Made by a program: the position numbers and the translations under genes
Notes under the pieces: model-generated
Seen by the model: only the letters and a program-made list of their open reading frames with translations
Databases searched by the model: none
Told to the model about the DNA's origin: nothing
Shown: piece by piece, positions 38,901 through 51,200 of the stretch
Position numbering within the stretch: position 1 is the first letter of the stretch
Layout: each line of letters starts with the position of its first letter
From: Burhinus oedicnemus
Lineage: Eukaryota > Chordata > Aves > Charadriiformes > Burhinidae
Length of the DNA stretch: 64,000 nt
NCBI GenBank assembly: GCA_008921705.1
Contig: VFFE01007215.1
Coordinates: 842,593 to 906,592 of the forward strand
Direction: 5' to 3'

Positions 38901-41900
38901 AATGCTTAAAGGCTACGTACTCTGCTTATCCTTGCATTTTTACATCTTACTAATCCTAGCTTCAATTATCTTAGGTTTTCTACACGTTTTTTGTGTAATG
39001 ATGAGAATTCAATTATTGAGAGCGCTTTCTTGTGACTGCAGCTGAGGGAATTCCTACAACAGCAATTTTTTTCCAGTCTTCCCATACAGCAAAGAAGGAA
39101 TAAAAGAGAGAAATAAAGAGGGAGGAGCGGAAAACCTAGATGACAATATTCTTTCTCCCTGATGACTAAAATAAATTCTGAGATATTCTGAAGAGTAATA
39201 CAAATTTCAGAACCTGCTACGTAAGTCGTCGGGAGTTTTATGGCCAAACACTTGTCTGAGACAGCCAGGTAAGTGGAGAAAGTACTGAAGATAAAACAGG
39301 TGAAGAGCTCTCAGCTGAGATTTTGCATGAACGAAAATTATTTCTCATGTAAAAAACCTTATTTTTTTCACTTAAGAAAACCTGCACAGTACCTCTTTTT
39401 TGACCAAGACTATTACAAACAGCCAAAGGAGGCCCACGCCAACAGATCTTCCTTTTCACTCCTCCCTAAAAATTCAGGATCCCAAAGAGGTACAGCAGTG
39501 GTGAACTTCAGCCCTATTCTGACTAGGCTTTAATACCAGCTAGAGATTTCCTTCTACGCGTCTTGTGGAGACACAGCGTCCTCTCCTTTGACAGGTGCCA
39601 GACTGACTGACAGCCAAAGTTACAACCCCAGCTCTTGGAATTCTGACTGACAACTAAGTTTTAGCTGCTTGCAAAATGAAAACAACCTGGTTTTGCGTAT
39701 GAGGGTATAAGAAAAACGCTTTACCAATCAAATAAAATAAATTTAATCATTAAAAAGTTGTCTATGCTGATTCTGATACATGCTTTTCATAATCCTCATC
39801 TGCAGGAGGATTTGAAAACAGAAGATTGTTTTGCTGGTGCACAGTTAGGATCCTTCAGGAAAATTACAGTGACAAATCACATCTTCAAATGAATCACTGA
39901 AGCACCATTGATGCTACTGACTGGGATCTCATCCACGACATTGATGGTGAAATGGTACATGCTTCACAGTGAGCCTGAGCCATCCTGCCCTGTCTTACTT
40001 TGCATTTCTAGTCTGTAATTTGGTTTAAAACTTCAGGAGGCCACAAAAGATGCTAGAGATTACTTGATAACACTTGACAGGGAAGATATGATTAGAGTCA
40101 TGTTGCAACTGTGACAACTATAGCATGTAGTGTCTTAAAGAAATGATTGACAGCCGCACATAGATTTCACATGAGTTAAGGAACACTTGTTTCCTGGGGG
40201 GCTGTGCTGATGGAGAGGCTGAGGTACAACAAAAACTGATCATAGTATAATTCTGTTTGTGAAAACAAAAGAGTATCAGACTAAGCTGGTGGGTTTTTTT
40301 TTCCTTGTATTTTTTTTTTTTTAAACATGGACCTACTGCTATTAAATAAAATTATCTTTTGGCCATCTACAGCTCCAGGGATTACAGGACTGGGTGCAAA
40401 CAAACCTGTTCAAAAAGCCAACTGTATTCTTCAGTTTCAGGCTAAAGAACAGGATTTGAGTCCCTTCTACTCAATCCCAGCTGCAGGCATGGCAATGCGT
40501 TTTTTCCCACCTACCACTCATTATGGCAGCAAGCCAGCTTGTAGTGGAAACACAACTGCAGTGTGGATGGAGAGAAACTTCACTAAAATGCATCATAAAG
40601 TTTGGCGAAATGCATTGAATCAATTCAGAATTTCAGCGTGCCGCATTTATCTCCCCTATTAAGAAGCTGCTGATAAATACCTGACTGAAATAGGCATAAC
40701 GTCAGGAAAAGGAATGGGACCACATCTTCTGCATTCCCCTGGAAAATGCTCCTCCTTCCAAGTAAGGAATAAAACACCTGGTTTGTTTTAAGAATAAAGC
40801 CCAGCTCTCTGGTTATAGTGAAGGACTTATTTCCTTGCCCTCTTGATGTTAGAAATTCAATGTAATCTCTTAGGTTTTAGAAATTAATTAAAGTGGAGAG
40901 GGAAGATGGGAAACAGGGAGAAAGACATTCTTTTTTAAGAACATACCGAAACAACTGTTATTAATAGTCTATCAAACTATCTATTAACTTTTAGTACATA
41001 AAAGCCTTTTTGCCACCTGCATAGGCCAGAGTGACAAGCTCATGCCATAGAACCGAGGATGCTGCATGGAAAATTGAGAGAACAAACGTGAGGTGGTGTC
41101 CTGCAGGTTTAGTCTGCACTGTTACCTGCCAGTACGCTGCAGAGAAACCAGAGCTCCCCGAGTTTGGTACAAGCAATCCTCTAGCCACAGCCCATCGTGC
41201 TACCAGTTCACAAAAGAAAACCTCCAGGAGAAAAACTCGGGATGCAAGACTGGGAGCAGCGGGACCAAAGGTGGGAGCCCGCTGCTGTCTGCACAAACGT
41301 GCCACAGACCAGTTGCCGCAGAGAAGATGTGCGCCACCGTCAGCAGACCCCAGTGGTGTCTGGCAGGCGTGCTCGGGGCGAGCCTGCGCACCAGCCCCCT
41401 CGGGGGACCAGGCACAAGACTGAAAGGATTTGGCATGGATTAGATGAGAGATGGATATCACAAACAGGCACAGCTTTGGATGTGGCCAGCAGCAGGACAC
41501 CTGGAAGGCTTTACAAGCACCTCCAAAGGTGTATAATGAGTTTAAGCACCTCCATAACTTGGGAACATTTTCAGATCACAGGTCTGGTTTCTACTGTATC
41601 AATTCAACAATCAATATCTCCTGCAAAGGGCGTGAATCTGGATTATCTTCGATGACAGAATATAAATAAATAACCTGATCACATCAATCATAAGGGTGAC
41701 TATATGATAAGCATATAAAAATGCTTAAGGTACGTGACTCATCCCCACAACATCCACGTAAAACATACATTCCTCTTAACGGAAACAGACTTAAGAAACA
41801 GTTAATTTTCCTCTACTTTTAGGGCTCAGGCACATTACTCGACACCAGCTGAGCCACAGTAACCGACTTAATGTAACACAGAATGAAATGCATTAGCCTG

Positions 41901-42772
41901 TATTTCTCTAAAATGTCACAAGGGTAAGAGCATGAAAAGGTTCTGATACTCAGTAGCTAATTAACCCCCAATTAGTCAATCCTGTCCCTGAATACTGCTG
42001 ATGCGGCCACATCAGTAAAACACAAATGGAATCAAATAATATCACAAAATTTTTGCACTAACAAGTAGAAGTAAAGAGCAGGATGTGGACTAATCTTTGC
42101 AAATAGAATTAAATTATCTCTCAACAGAGAGCAGAAGGGAAAGACCCCTCAAAGTTAACATAAATGAAACATTTTAATATGATTACGGGACACGCCAAAT
42201 AAAATCTAATAGCTTGCTACATGATTTCTAGTAAGAAGAATTCTGAGAGGAAAAAGGTCAAATAGTTTGCATTCATCACTATTATTCTCTCATTTCCTCT
42301 GAGCTTCCAATTTTTCAATCATACATGTATGCTATAGAATAGCTGATTTGAAGCACTGGAGAGGAAGTGTTATTTTCAAATCCACTGTCTGACAAACACC
42401 TTTCAACCTTATATTTCAGAGACATTGTGAGAAAGTAAAATGAAATTATAATAGATAGGAGATGGTCCTGGGGACCCTAAATCAAACAGGACAGACAGCT
42501 GGATGATTCAGGTCATGACTGTCTTCATAAAAAAAAAACCAACAAAAAAACCTCCAAAATGCTAAGAATTTTTTCTTTTTAATTACAGATCTATTGGTAA
42601 GCTCAGTCTAGGCAAGAAAAACAATAGCAATGTCAAATGAATATCACTTGGAAATGAAGAGCTCTATGAGCTGCGAGACAGCATATAATCAACTAAATAA
42701 AATCTCTTCTTGATTTATTTTTTTTTTATTTTATCTTGGGTTTTTTGTTGTGGTTTGTTGGGTTTTTTTTAC
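35908..42772 (-). other. PTPRK: PTPRK intron (6,865 bp)
   Basis: This intron lies between the 106-bp and 274-bp exons. It is mostly unique. Simple-sequence patches are a CA-rich stretch at about 36901-36925 and T/A runs near 36865, 40310 and 42720. Two moderately GC-rich patches, around 37740-38060 and 41200-41410, contain chance open frames on both strands. No splice-supported exon or known domain was recognised in either. Confidence 0.8.
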
Positions 42773-42878
42773 CTGATAGGTGCACCTTTGGCCTGTGCCG
42801 GTCTCAAGAGTACAGTTATTGTAGTAGCAGTTTCATTGAGTGATGCATCGACTCCTTCATAGTCCGGTAAAGTGGGAG
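42773..42878 (-). CDS. PTPRK: PTPRK exon: start of fourth FN3 repeat (106 bp)
   Basis: The acceptor CATTAATCAG, with an upstream CT-rich tract, precedes 42878; the donor AG|GTAAAAAA follows 42773. With the split Ala codon it reads (A)[14 protein letters not shown], then [20 protein letters not shown] and a split Ser codon. The length is 106 bp, entering in phase 1 and leaving in phase 2. One sequon (NET) is present. The sequence CATTAATC just upstream of the AG resembles a branch-point motif. This exon forms the first strands of the membrane-proximal FN3 repeat and joins in frame to the exon at 35907. Confidence 0.95.
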
Positions 42879-45763
42879 CTGATTAATGTCGAGTGGGAAG
42901 GAAAAGAACAAGAAGCAAATCAGTGAAAAAATTTTGAATTTTCACGATATTGTGGCTGTTCGCAATATAGTACAAAGCCACAATCTTCCTTCGGTACATG
43001 AGTCTTTTTTAATGATTTTCCAGTCAGGCACAATGTTTTACTAGAGCACGAATGGGACTTCACCAATTGATAACCCCATCCCTAACTACTCCCCCTCAAA
43101 TCATGATACCTATCAAGTTAAACAGGTTTATTCAAAAACAGAAAGAGGGAGGAGGTGACTGCCAAGAAACCCTAAGGCCAAAATCCCATTTTCGCCTCGC
43201 TCTTTGTGCCTTACGAACAACTACATTCACCACCTTGAAGACCCAACCTCTACCACCTCTCTTTGTCCTCTTCCAGCAATTTAAGAACCTTTCACATTTC
43301 CTCTTAAACGTCATGGGAGACAATGCCGATACCAACCAGAGTGCAGGAAAATTGGGCTTGGATAGACATGCATCTGTGGACTAGAACTGGACAGGGTAGT
43401 CTACTCCCATGTCCATTTCTCCTTCCATTTCTAACAATGGATGGCCAAGTTGCTCGTTAATCAGTTTCTGAACCACTGTACTTATCAGCCCAGGGTATGA
43501 AGCAAAAACAAAATCAAAGTCAAAACTAGAAGCAGTTCAGGAACTGATTCACTCATGGACTGGCTGTCAGGTCTTTGCGGCAGCAATATTTGTTGTGCGT
43601 TGGATGGCTAGTCTTGGTGATTACTTCAACCATCCAACTTTAATCTGGTGCCACAAACCTGTTACAGTCCTCACTGGTAATACTGTTGCTGACTTGAGCT
43701 CTAGGGAAAGGAAAGAAACAGGATTTTCTGCGATTCAGAAAATAATAGATTTTTATTAATTACTAATCTTTAACAAGCTTGAAAACTATCTGCATGTTTT
43801 GTTTGTTTGTTTGTTTTTTAATATGTGGCTGTATCTTTATAAAATGGTTAATGATGCCAGTATATTTCAAAATGAACTTTCACATAAAAGATGTTTCCTA
43901 GCAGGATGTCAAACGTTAAAGTCACAATAATTTTACAATAATATATCAATAGATTAAAAGCCTTGCTTCATTAGTCACAGATTCTAGATGAACACAAAAA
44001 TTGTTCTTATTTCAGGAAATACTATTTTATAGAAATGATGTTTGTTTAACGTTCATTTATAAATTACTGTTTACACCATGTTCACTAGGATCATGGCAAC
44101 CACTTGTAAGCTTGGTTAGAAGGAATAATTTCACTCCTTATTAAAATAAAGCTAGCATTTCCTGAAACATATGCATTGCCTTGTAAAAAGTATCAGATAT
44201 GCGGAGCAAAACTAGACAATGGTTCAGCATAAAGCAAGACGAAAAAAAACCAGGCTGAAATTCAGATACACAGGGTGTCACAGCCTGCCTTAAGCTTTCC
44301 TAGTATTAACCATGGTTTGCCAACTAACAGACCCATGCTGTATCTAGAAAGTGTGGTAAACTGGATTCTGAACAAAATTCCCAGAATTTCTGGGTGGAAA
44401 AAGAGGGTGTAACTGAAGAAGCCTGAATACATTGTGGTTCTAAAGAATCCAAACATGCTGAGGTGCTTATTTCTCAAAATAATGAAATGTCTGGGTGACA
44501 GACATGCTAGCAAGATATTACATAGTTACACCTTTTTTTTTTTTAATTCCTACAAAGAGGTTAGAAGACAAGCGTGCAAGTACTACACCACCATTACCCC
44601 TGAAAATTTAAGAACTGGAATTTGTTGTGAAGAAACACAAGGACCTTAAAACAACCTAAGTAAATATTAGACTTCAAACTAACCTAGTACAGAACATGTA
44701 GTTTGGAGGTTTTTTTGTCATTTGGTTGGTTTTTTTGAAGAGATTGGGGTATGAGGAGTGCTAGTGCTTATGTGCTGGGATGGAATTCAACAAACTGTTC
44801 TAGTTAAATTCAACAACTACAGCACTTCACTTGTTACATAATTCAAGGAGTTCTGCCTTGAATTTTCTCACATTTTGATTTATGGGCATGTTTTTGGGGA
44901 CTGAGTGAGGAGGCTACGTGAGTAGTTTCCCATAGAAATGGTAGGTGCATTACAAAACATTATTAACTTCCCTTTACAGGACAATAAAAGTTTCATTACA
45001 GCAGATAGTAAGGAAAATAGCCTGCTTTGTGCTGTTTACATTTCTAAATGACCAACTTCTTTGATCTCTGCCAAGCTCTGAAGTTGCCATGCCATAAAAT
45101 CAACAGTCTCTCTAGATATAGCATTAATTTATCTTCTGCTATCAACTGCATAAGCTACTTATTTTTTGAGAATAATACTGAAATTTAAGAAAATAAAAAT
45201 ACTAAAGCATTCCATTTGATGTTGCTTTCTTCTAGAGTTTGCAGTGCCTTATTAAGACGAACAGTGTCAATCTTGGTGCACTGCAGTAAGTGAATAAAGG
45301 CAAGAGGAAGCAGACCTATATGAATCTGGGAAAAGAAATTCACACTTCCTCCCAACCACCCCAATTCTGCAATAGCTGTGTGCCGCTAAGTGGTGTCACC
45401 TTGAGTAAATCAGTTAATTTTCTGCATCTGACTTTACTAATCTGCAAAACAAATACAGTACTCAGTGACCTATGGAGTGCTGTAAGGCTTAATTAGTTAA
45501 GGTTTATAGAGCACTTCAAAATCTTTAGATGAAAGTACAAGATTACACAAAATCAAACAGTTAACAATACAGGTGTGCAATTTCCACCTCATGCAAAGAT
45601 TTATCCCTGAACTTATGCTAGTTTGGCAAATACACTCAAAAACATTTTCAGTAATACAGTTTCACAACATGATAGGATTTTTGGGGGGTTTTCTTTCCCA
45701 TTTCATGATTTATCAAGTCTGACAAAAAAAACCCAAAAAACATTTCCCTACACACACACTTTC

Positions 45764-45795
<32 letters not shown>

Positions 45796-45816
45796 CTGTT
45801 GGTTTTTTGTTTTTAC
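42879..45816 (-). other. PTPRK: PTPRK intron (2,938 bp)
   Basis: This intron lies between the 202-bp and 106-bp exons. It is unique AT-rich sequence with simple runs: a GTTT repeat at about 43800-43816 and a 28-base T run at 45764-45791. No interspersed repeat or gene was recognised. Confidence 0.85.
45764..45791. repeat. Homopolymer run of 28 T
   Basis: An uninterrupted T run, preceded by a short CACACACA stretch. On the transcript strand it is poly(A), starting 25 bases inside the intron from the donor at 45816. Confidence 0.95.
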
Positions 45817-46018
45817 CTGAGATGTTGGTTGTTACATTGATTGTTGTTGCTGGTCCAAACCCTTTGACAGTGCTAGCACGTATAAAGAACTGGTAAGTAG
45901 TACCAGGATGCAAGTGTGAGAACACGTGATGCGTGCTGTTCCACAGCTTTGACACAGTTTGCGGAGGTCCTGCAACTGGAACTGCAGGATCAAATGACCG
46001 TATACTGCTGTAGCTGAC
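45817..46018 (-). CDS. PTPRK: PTPRK exon: second half of third FN3 repeat (202 bp)
   Basis: This exon starts in phase 0 after a TTTTCACAG acceptor with [17 protein letters not shown]. It ends INVTTNIS plus one base, before donor G|GTAAAAAC at 45817/45816. At 202 bp it completes the FN3 repeat begun at 48279. The typical FN3 strand E-F pattern [15 protein letters not shown] is visible. Sequons include NST, NVT and NIS. The donor is followed, 25 bases into the intron, by a run of 28 A on the minus strand (T at 45764-45791). This repeat lies near the splice site and may also be a sequencing weak point. No damage to the reading frame is seen. Confidence 0.96.
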
Positions 46019-46412
46019 CTGTGAAAACAATTATTCTTGTAACAATTGTTACAGTTTTTGGCACAAGGGGATTAGGTTAGCTTGGCTGGGAAGGAAACAA
46101 AAGACACATGCTCATCTAGGTACCCAGCTATCTTGGGGATACGATGAGGACTTGATGTGTATTACTGTAGAGTCTGCTTCACTTGAAAGGCTATGCAGGT
46201 GCCCTTCATCTCTTTTTCTTTGTGATTTTAGTTCATGTATGGAAAATTTCACCGTTACGCTTAATTAGGGCACCCCCACCATCCTCCCCATCTCCACCAA
46301 AACTCTTTATTTTTCACTTCCTGTAATACATTTCCCTCTCCTCTTCTAACGATCATATTTAAACACTGTCCAAACCAAGCTAATATATTTAAAGCCAGCA
46401 ATGATATCTTAA

Positions 46413-46595
46413 TGTACTGGCTTTGACTGGGATGGAGTTAATTTTCTTCATAGCAGCTTGGATGGTGCTGTGTTTTGGATTTGTGATTAACACAAAAGCT
46501 CACACTTTTGCCCTTCTGATTCTCCCCACATCCCAGTGCGGGGGAGGGAGCAAGCAGCTGAGTGGGGCTGAGCTGCACACCAGGGTTAACCCACA
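46413..46595 (+). mobile_element. Internally deleted avian LTR relic
   Basis: It begins TGTACTGGCTTTGACTGGGA and continues GGAGTTAATTTTCTTCATAG, the same start as the LTR at 13852. It then jumps to the LTR's right part (TTCTGATTCTCCCCACATCC) and ends near GGGTTAACCCACA. Most of U3 and R is missing, so it is a 183-bp remnant of a related LTR. It lies about 50 bp from a CR1. Confidence 0.83.
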
Positions 46596-46642
46596 CTATT
46601 TAAAGAACTGTGTTAGCATTAAGTAGATAAACAGCTTTATCG

Positions 46643-47528
46643 AATAGAATAGAATTATAAAATAGTTTGGGTTGGAAGGGACCTTCAAAGGTCATCTAGT
46701 CCAACCTCTCCTGCAATGAGCAGGGACGTTTTCAACCAGATCAGGTTGCTCAGAGCCCCGTCCAACCTAATCTTGAATGTTTCCAGGGATGGGGCATCTA
46801 CCACCAATCTGGGCAACCTGTTTCAGTGTTTCATCACCTTCATTGTAAAAAATTTCTTCCTCATATCTAATCTAAATCTTCTCTCTTTTAGTTTAAAGCC
46901 TTGTCCTATCACAACATGCCTTGCTAAAAAGTTTGTCCCCGTCTTTCCTGTAGGCCCCTTTTAAGTACTGAAAGGCTGCTATAAGGTCTCCCCGGAGCCT
47001 CCTCTTCTCCAGGCTGAACAACCCCAACTCTCTCTCAGCCTGTCCTCATAGGAGAGGTGTTCCATCCCTCTGATCATTTTTACGGCCCTCCTCTGGACCT
47101 GCTCCAGTATGTCCATGTCTCTCCTGGGCTGAGGGCTCCAGAGCTGGACACAGTACTCTCAACAGAGCAGGGGGGTAGAATCACCTCCCTTGACCTGCTG
47201 GCCACGCTTCTTTTCACACAGCCCAGGATACAGTTGGCTTTCTGGGCTGCAAGGGCACATTGTTGGCTCATGTCCAGCTTTTCACCCACCAGTACCCCCA
47301 AGGCCTTCTCGGCAGGGCTGCTCTCAATCCCTTCATCCTCCAGTCTGCATTGATAGCGGGGGTTTTCCTGATCCAGGTGCAGGACCCTGCACTTGGCCTT
47401 GTTGAATCTCATGAGGTTCACACAGGCCCACTCCTGGAGCCCTGTCCAGGTCCCTCTGGATGGCATCCCATCCCTCAGGTGTGTCACCTGCACCACTCAG
47501 CTTGGTGTCATCTGCAAACTTGCTGAGT
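46643..47528 (-). repeat. Long CR1 LINE fragment (minus strand)
   Basis: Read on the minus strand, the element ends with GGTCCCTTCCAACCCAAACT followed by TATTTTATAATTCTATTCTA at the low-coordinate side. Upstream it carries typical CR1 blocks: the AGGCTGAGAGAGAGTTGGGG region, the AGTACTGTGTCCAGCTCTGG region, and at the far end a segment reading ...[20 protein letters not shown]. It is about 890 bp, among the longest CR1 pieces here, and 5'-truncated. A partial frame remains open from about 47496 to 47080 but is not a gene. Confidence 0.93.
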
Positions 47529-48169
47529 TTTTTTAAGGAGGTTTGTTTGGTTATTGGTTTGTTTTCCTCCTATAATTCAATAGTACGCAAAATTATATCC
47601 TCTGTTCCTTTAAAAAAGGAGAGCTGGAGAAGTGGTGTTCACTCCTCAAATCAACTTGTATTTCCTGCCAACCTCCTGTGGATGTCCCCAGAAGGCTCAT
47701 ATATTAAATACACTTTAAATAGAACGTATATGGAAGTTTCCTTGAAGAGTGATACCTAAAGATCTGACAAAACTAAAAAATATTGCTCCAAATTTGATAA
47801 CCATCTTACTTTTCATGTAACCTCTTCTTCCAACAAAGAAGATTTCACAGATCATGGCTGTCATAGCTTTACAGGGGTGCACAGTAATGATAGAAGATTT
47901 TTAAAACTAACACCTCCCACATGGATTGTAATATTGTTATACTCACATTCCAAAGCCACTTGATAGGGCTGGCCAGCCAACAACATATGCACTATAATTA
48001 TGATTATGATTTTTTAATATCTAATCACTACACAGAATCCAGTATTCTGTAAATGAACGCAGCATATAAGCGAATAGCTGTCTACAGAGCATAAACACCT
48101 ACTGTCAGCCACTCCTCTTGCCACACTTTCCTAGCCCTATCCTGTGCTTGTTAGCTGTTTAATGATTAC

Positions 48170-48279
48170 CTCATACTGAGTAATGATGCCATTTGGATCC
48201 ACAGGTTCCTTCCAGTTGAGGAAGATCTTATCTTCAAAAGGAGTTCCTTTCACCGACTTGGCAGGTATAGGGCCTGGCA
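48170..48279 (-). CDS. PTPRK: PTPRK exon: first half of third FN3 repeat (110 bp)
   Basis: The minus-strand acceptor TTTGTTTGTAG precedes 48279 and the donor GAG|GTAATC follows 48170. The split Val codon joins the last G of the 303-bp exon to TG here. The exon then reads PGPIPAKSVKG, continues with FEDKIFLNWKEP, and ends NGIITQYE. It is 110 bp, entering in phase 1 and leaving in phase 0, which matches the conserved R2B-family arrangement in which this FN3 repeat is split between two exons. The tryptophan of FN3 strand B (NWKEP) is present. It is too short to be found by length alone; the splice sites and frame continuity with both neighbours identify it. Confidence 0.95.
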
Positions 48280-51200
48280 CTACAAACAAAATAAAACTTA
48301 TAAAAATAGGAAAATCAAGAAACAGAAAAATTACAGAGATAACAGAACATCCTATTAAAACGACAAGTGAGCGCAGGTCTATTTTTATTAATATTCATTC
48401 GCATGCAAAAGGCAGTGGTAGAGAGTATGAAAAGGCACTTCAAAGTGTATTTTGTCATTCGCACTGCAGAGAGAGCATGAAGTTGAAACGTTATCCCCAC
48501 ATACGGTTTTCAAAACTTCATGCAAAGTCAAATTGTCTCGTAGTATAGCCAGGGGAAACAGTTCGAGCTAGATTTCGACTTCAGGGAACATCACTGAACT
48601 CTGTAATAAGCGTATCTCAGGACAAGGACTACATGGTTTTAAAATCCTTTTAAAAAGAAAAATCAAAGGCAAGGAAGAGCCTCTGTTATACAGCATCTTC
48701 CAAACGAGAGCAATGCTTACAAAATAGTTTTCAGTCACCCATTCTTATGAATCATTGTTTTAAAAGAAAAACTCATTTAAAGAGGTGGCTGGGCATGGGG
48801 CAAACACACCAGCTCAGCTGCCACTTCTTTAAGCCACTGACGTGCTCGTGCTGCAGAAGGATCAAAACTGCTCATTTCAAATCTTTCTAATAAGAGACAT
48901 TTTCAAAGCTTTGAACTGAACCACACTAAGATGACCCTACTTTCTTATTTTTAAAAGGAACCAATATCCCTGGTGTAATAACAAGTCTGAAGTGTCACCT
49001 CAGGCTTCTTTGCCCGAGTGATTCACAGTACCTGGTAATCCCATCAACACCAGGCGGGAGCGCTGACTTATCTCCCATTTCAGCTCACAAGATATTTTTG
49101 CCTACACATACGGTTCCTTTTTGACCACAGCAGCTCACCTAGGTTTGAACACATACATCCTGAAAGAAGGGGATAAGAGAGCGCCTGAAGAAACCCTGAA
49201 CCCAAAGAAACACCCTCCTCAATCAAAAAGCCAAAGTTGCCCAAATCTGCAGTCTTTGAAGCTAAAATGTTACTTCTATTTAATATATTGATACGTATTT
49301 CTCTTCCCTTCTTAATCAGCCTATTTTCTTCAGTGCAACTTTCAGTGAGCCTCATGCATGACATTTCTCGCATATTAATTATCAAAGCAGACTGAAGTTT
49401 TACAAAGAGTAAAAATAAATTAAAACCCGCTGGATCAAAGGAAGCACCGGGCACTGTGCTAGCAGCACCAAGGAGTGAGTGGTTTGTCCCAATTGTGTGA
49501 TTTATTTCAGTCTATGTGGAAGCTACAAATGATGATCTGACCCTTGGTGCAAACAACATAATTTGGCACATCACTAATAAATTCATGGAGTCAAAAAAGT
49601 CCACAAGTAAACAGTTGAGAGCTTCATAGAAACTGTTCACCCATCTGTCAAACAAAGACTTGGGAGAAGTTTACTAAAATCATACACTGCTACTTTGCTT
49701 CAGTGTCCTGATACAGACTGGGCAGCGGATGAAGGCTGACACGCCACGACAGCCCCCGTGGGCTGTTCGTGGCATTGAGAGGCTTGCTGTAGGCAACACT
49801 TTGTTTTTCATGGGAATGCTCTACTGTTGTTCTTCTCTGCATCTCAAATGAGGTATGAATTTACCCTGATGCACACAACATTTCCCCTGGAAGATGCGTG
49901 CATGTGTGCATGTGCATGTGTTTGGGAGAGAACACAGGAAGGCACCGGGGCATGGTCACAGGAAATGAAATTTGACGTTAAAGCACGTGAGGTAAAAAGA
50001 AAACAGCCACGATCACTCAAAAACCTGCAAAATACTTTTTGCATGGTGCTTTTAAAGAACATATTTCATATTCAATTGAAACTAGGTGCAGGGCTCTACG
50101 TTTGATGGTTGCATAAAGCCTCCTACATTTTCTCTTTAAACACCCAAGTGAGAGAAGCCTCAAGGCTCATCACATTGCATGACTGTGTTATCTTCTCCTG
50201 CGATATAAAATTCGTTGCTTGTGGCAGCAGCAGCAATGTTAAACTGACTGGAACTACATGATCCCAGTTAGTTTCATGCTTCTCTTCCCACTGGCATTGG
50301 AAGAGCACAAGAACAGAAGCTAGCACAGCGATGAGCAGCTTGCTGGGAATCCCAGGAAAAATAAGGTCAGAAAGTAAAAGAGAGCAAGTGTCTACAAAAA
50401 GAGAACAGTAATTCCCACAAACCTCACCCACCCCCGCAAATTCACCAAAAATCAAGCTTGGGATCAGCTTAAATTATTTGAGAGCTCAAGTGGAATTAAA
50501 ACAAAGAGACAAAAGTTCAAATGCCTAGAAAAAGGGATATAAAATAATTTTAGTTTGAAAGACACGTTTTGATGGTGTTGAAGTTATTTTTTCTCTTCCA
50601 TTTTTCAGTTCAACCACAGTGAAAAGTCTTTTAATTGCATAGCTTTATCAAAGGGGCAAAGGGAAGCTAGGAAAGAGAAAAGCAGGAACAAAGGGATTTG
50701 CTTAAAGAACAGAGTATCTGTGAGCAGGCCCATAGATTCATCAGTCAAGTTAGTCAAAATAATGCCTAAATGTCCCCATTTGTGTTTTTATGTCTTTGTT
50801 CTCAGGTCAGTATTAGTTACAAACAGAAATTTAAAAAAGGCTGAAATTAATAAAAAAACCCTGAAACAAACAAAAACCAACAATGAAAAAACAACAGCAG
50901 GGTAACCTGTTGGTAACACTGCTTTGAAGACTCAGATTGTATCTCTCCATGTAGGCAGCCATTGCTGTCTACTCCCTACGACTCCCAGCAGAACTTGAAG
51001 GACTTAAGAAATACCTTAAACTTCACCTTTCCGAAGCAGTGTTAAGAGCCTTCCCTTTCATACAACATTTAGCAAGGACTAAGGTGAAAAACAGCCAGGT
51101 AAACATCATCCTTGTGTTGATATTAGCTTTTGGAAACCTCCTCACAAACAACCCAAAAGATTTTCTTCAGGCCTGTGTGTGCATCTCCAGAAGCCCCATC

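Larger units (their letters stand above)
46019..48169 (-). other. PTPRK: PTPRK intron (2,151 bp), about half repeats
   Basis: This short intron separates the two halves of FN3 repeat 3. An LTR relic (46413-46595) and a long minus-oriented CR1 (46643-47528) fill roughly half of it. The remaining flanks next to the exons are unique sequence. Confidence 0.88.

Noticed and set aside
40991..41655. Cluster of overlapping open frames on both strands (up to 169 codons)
   Set aside because: All frames are open together because the patch is GC-rich and poor in stops. No splice sites or family match seen.
47080..47496. 138-codon minus-strand open frame
   Set aside because: It is CR1 sequence, not a host gene.
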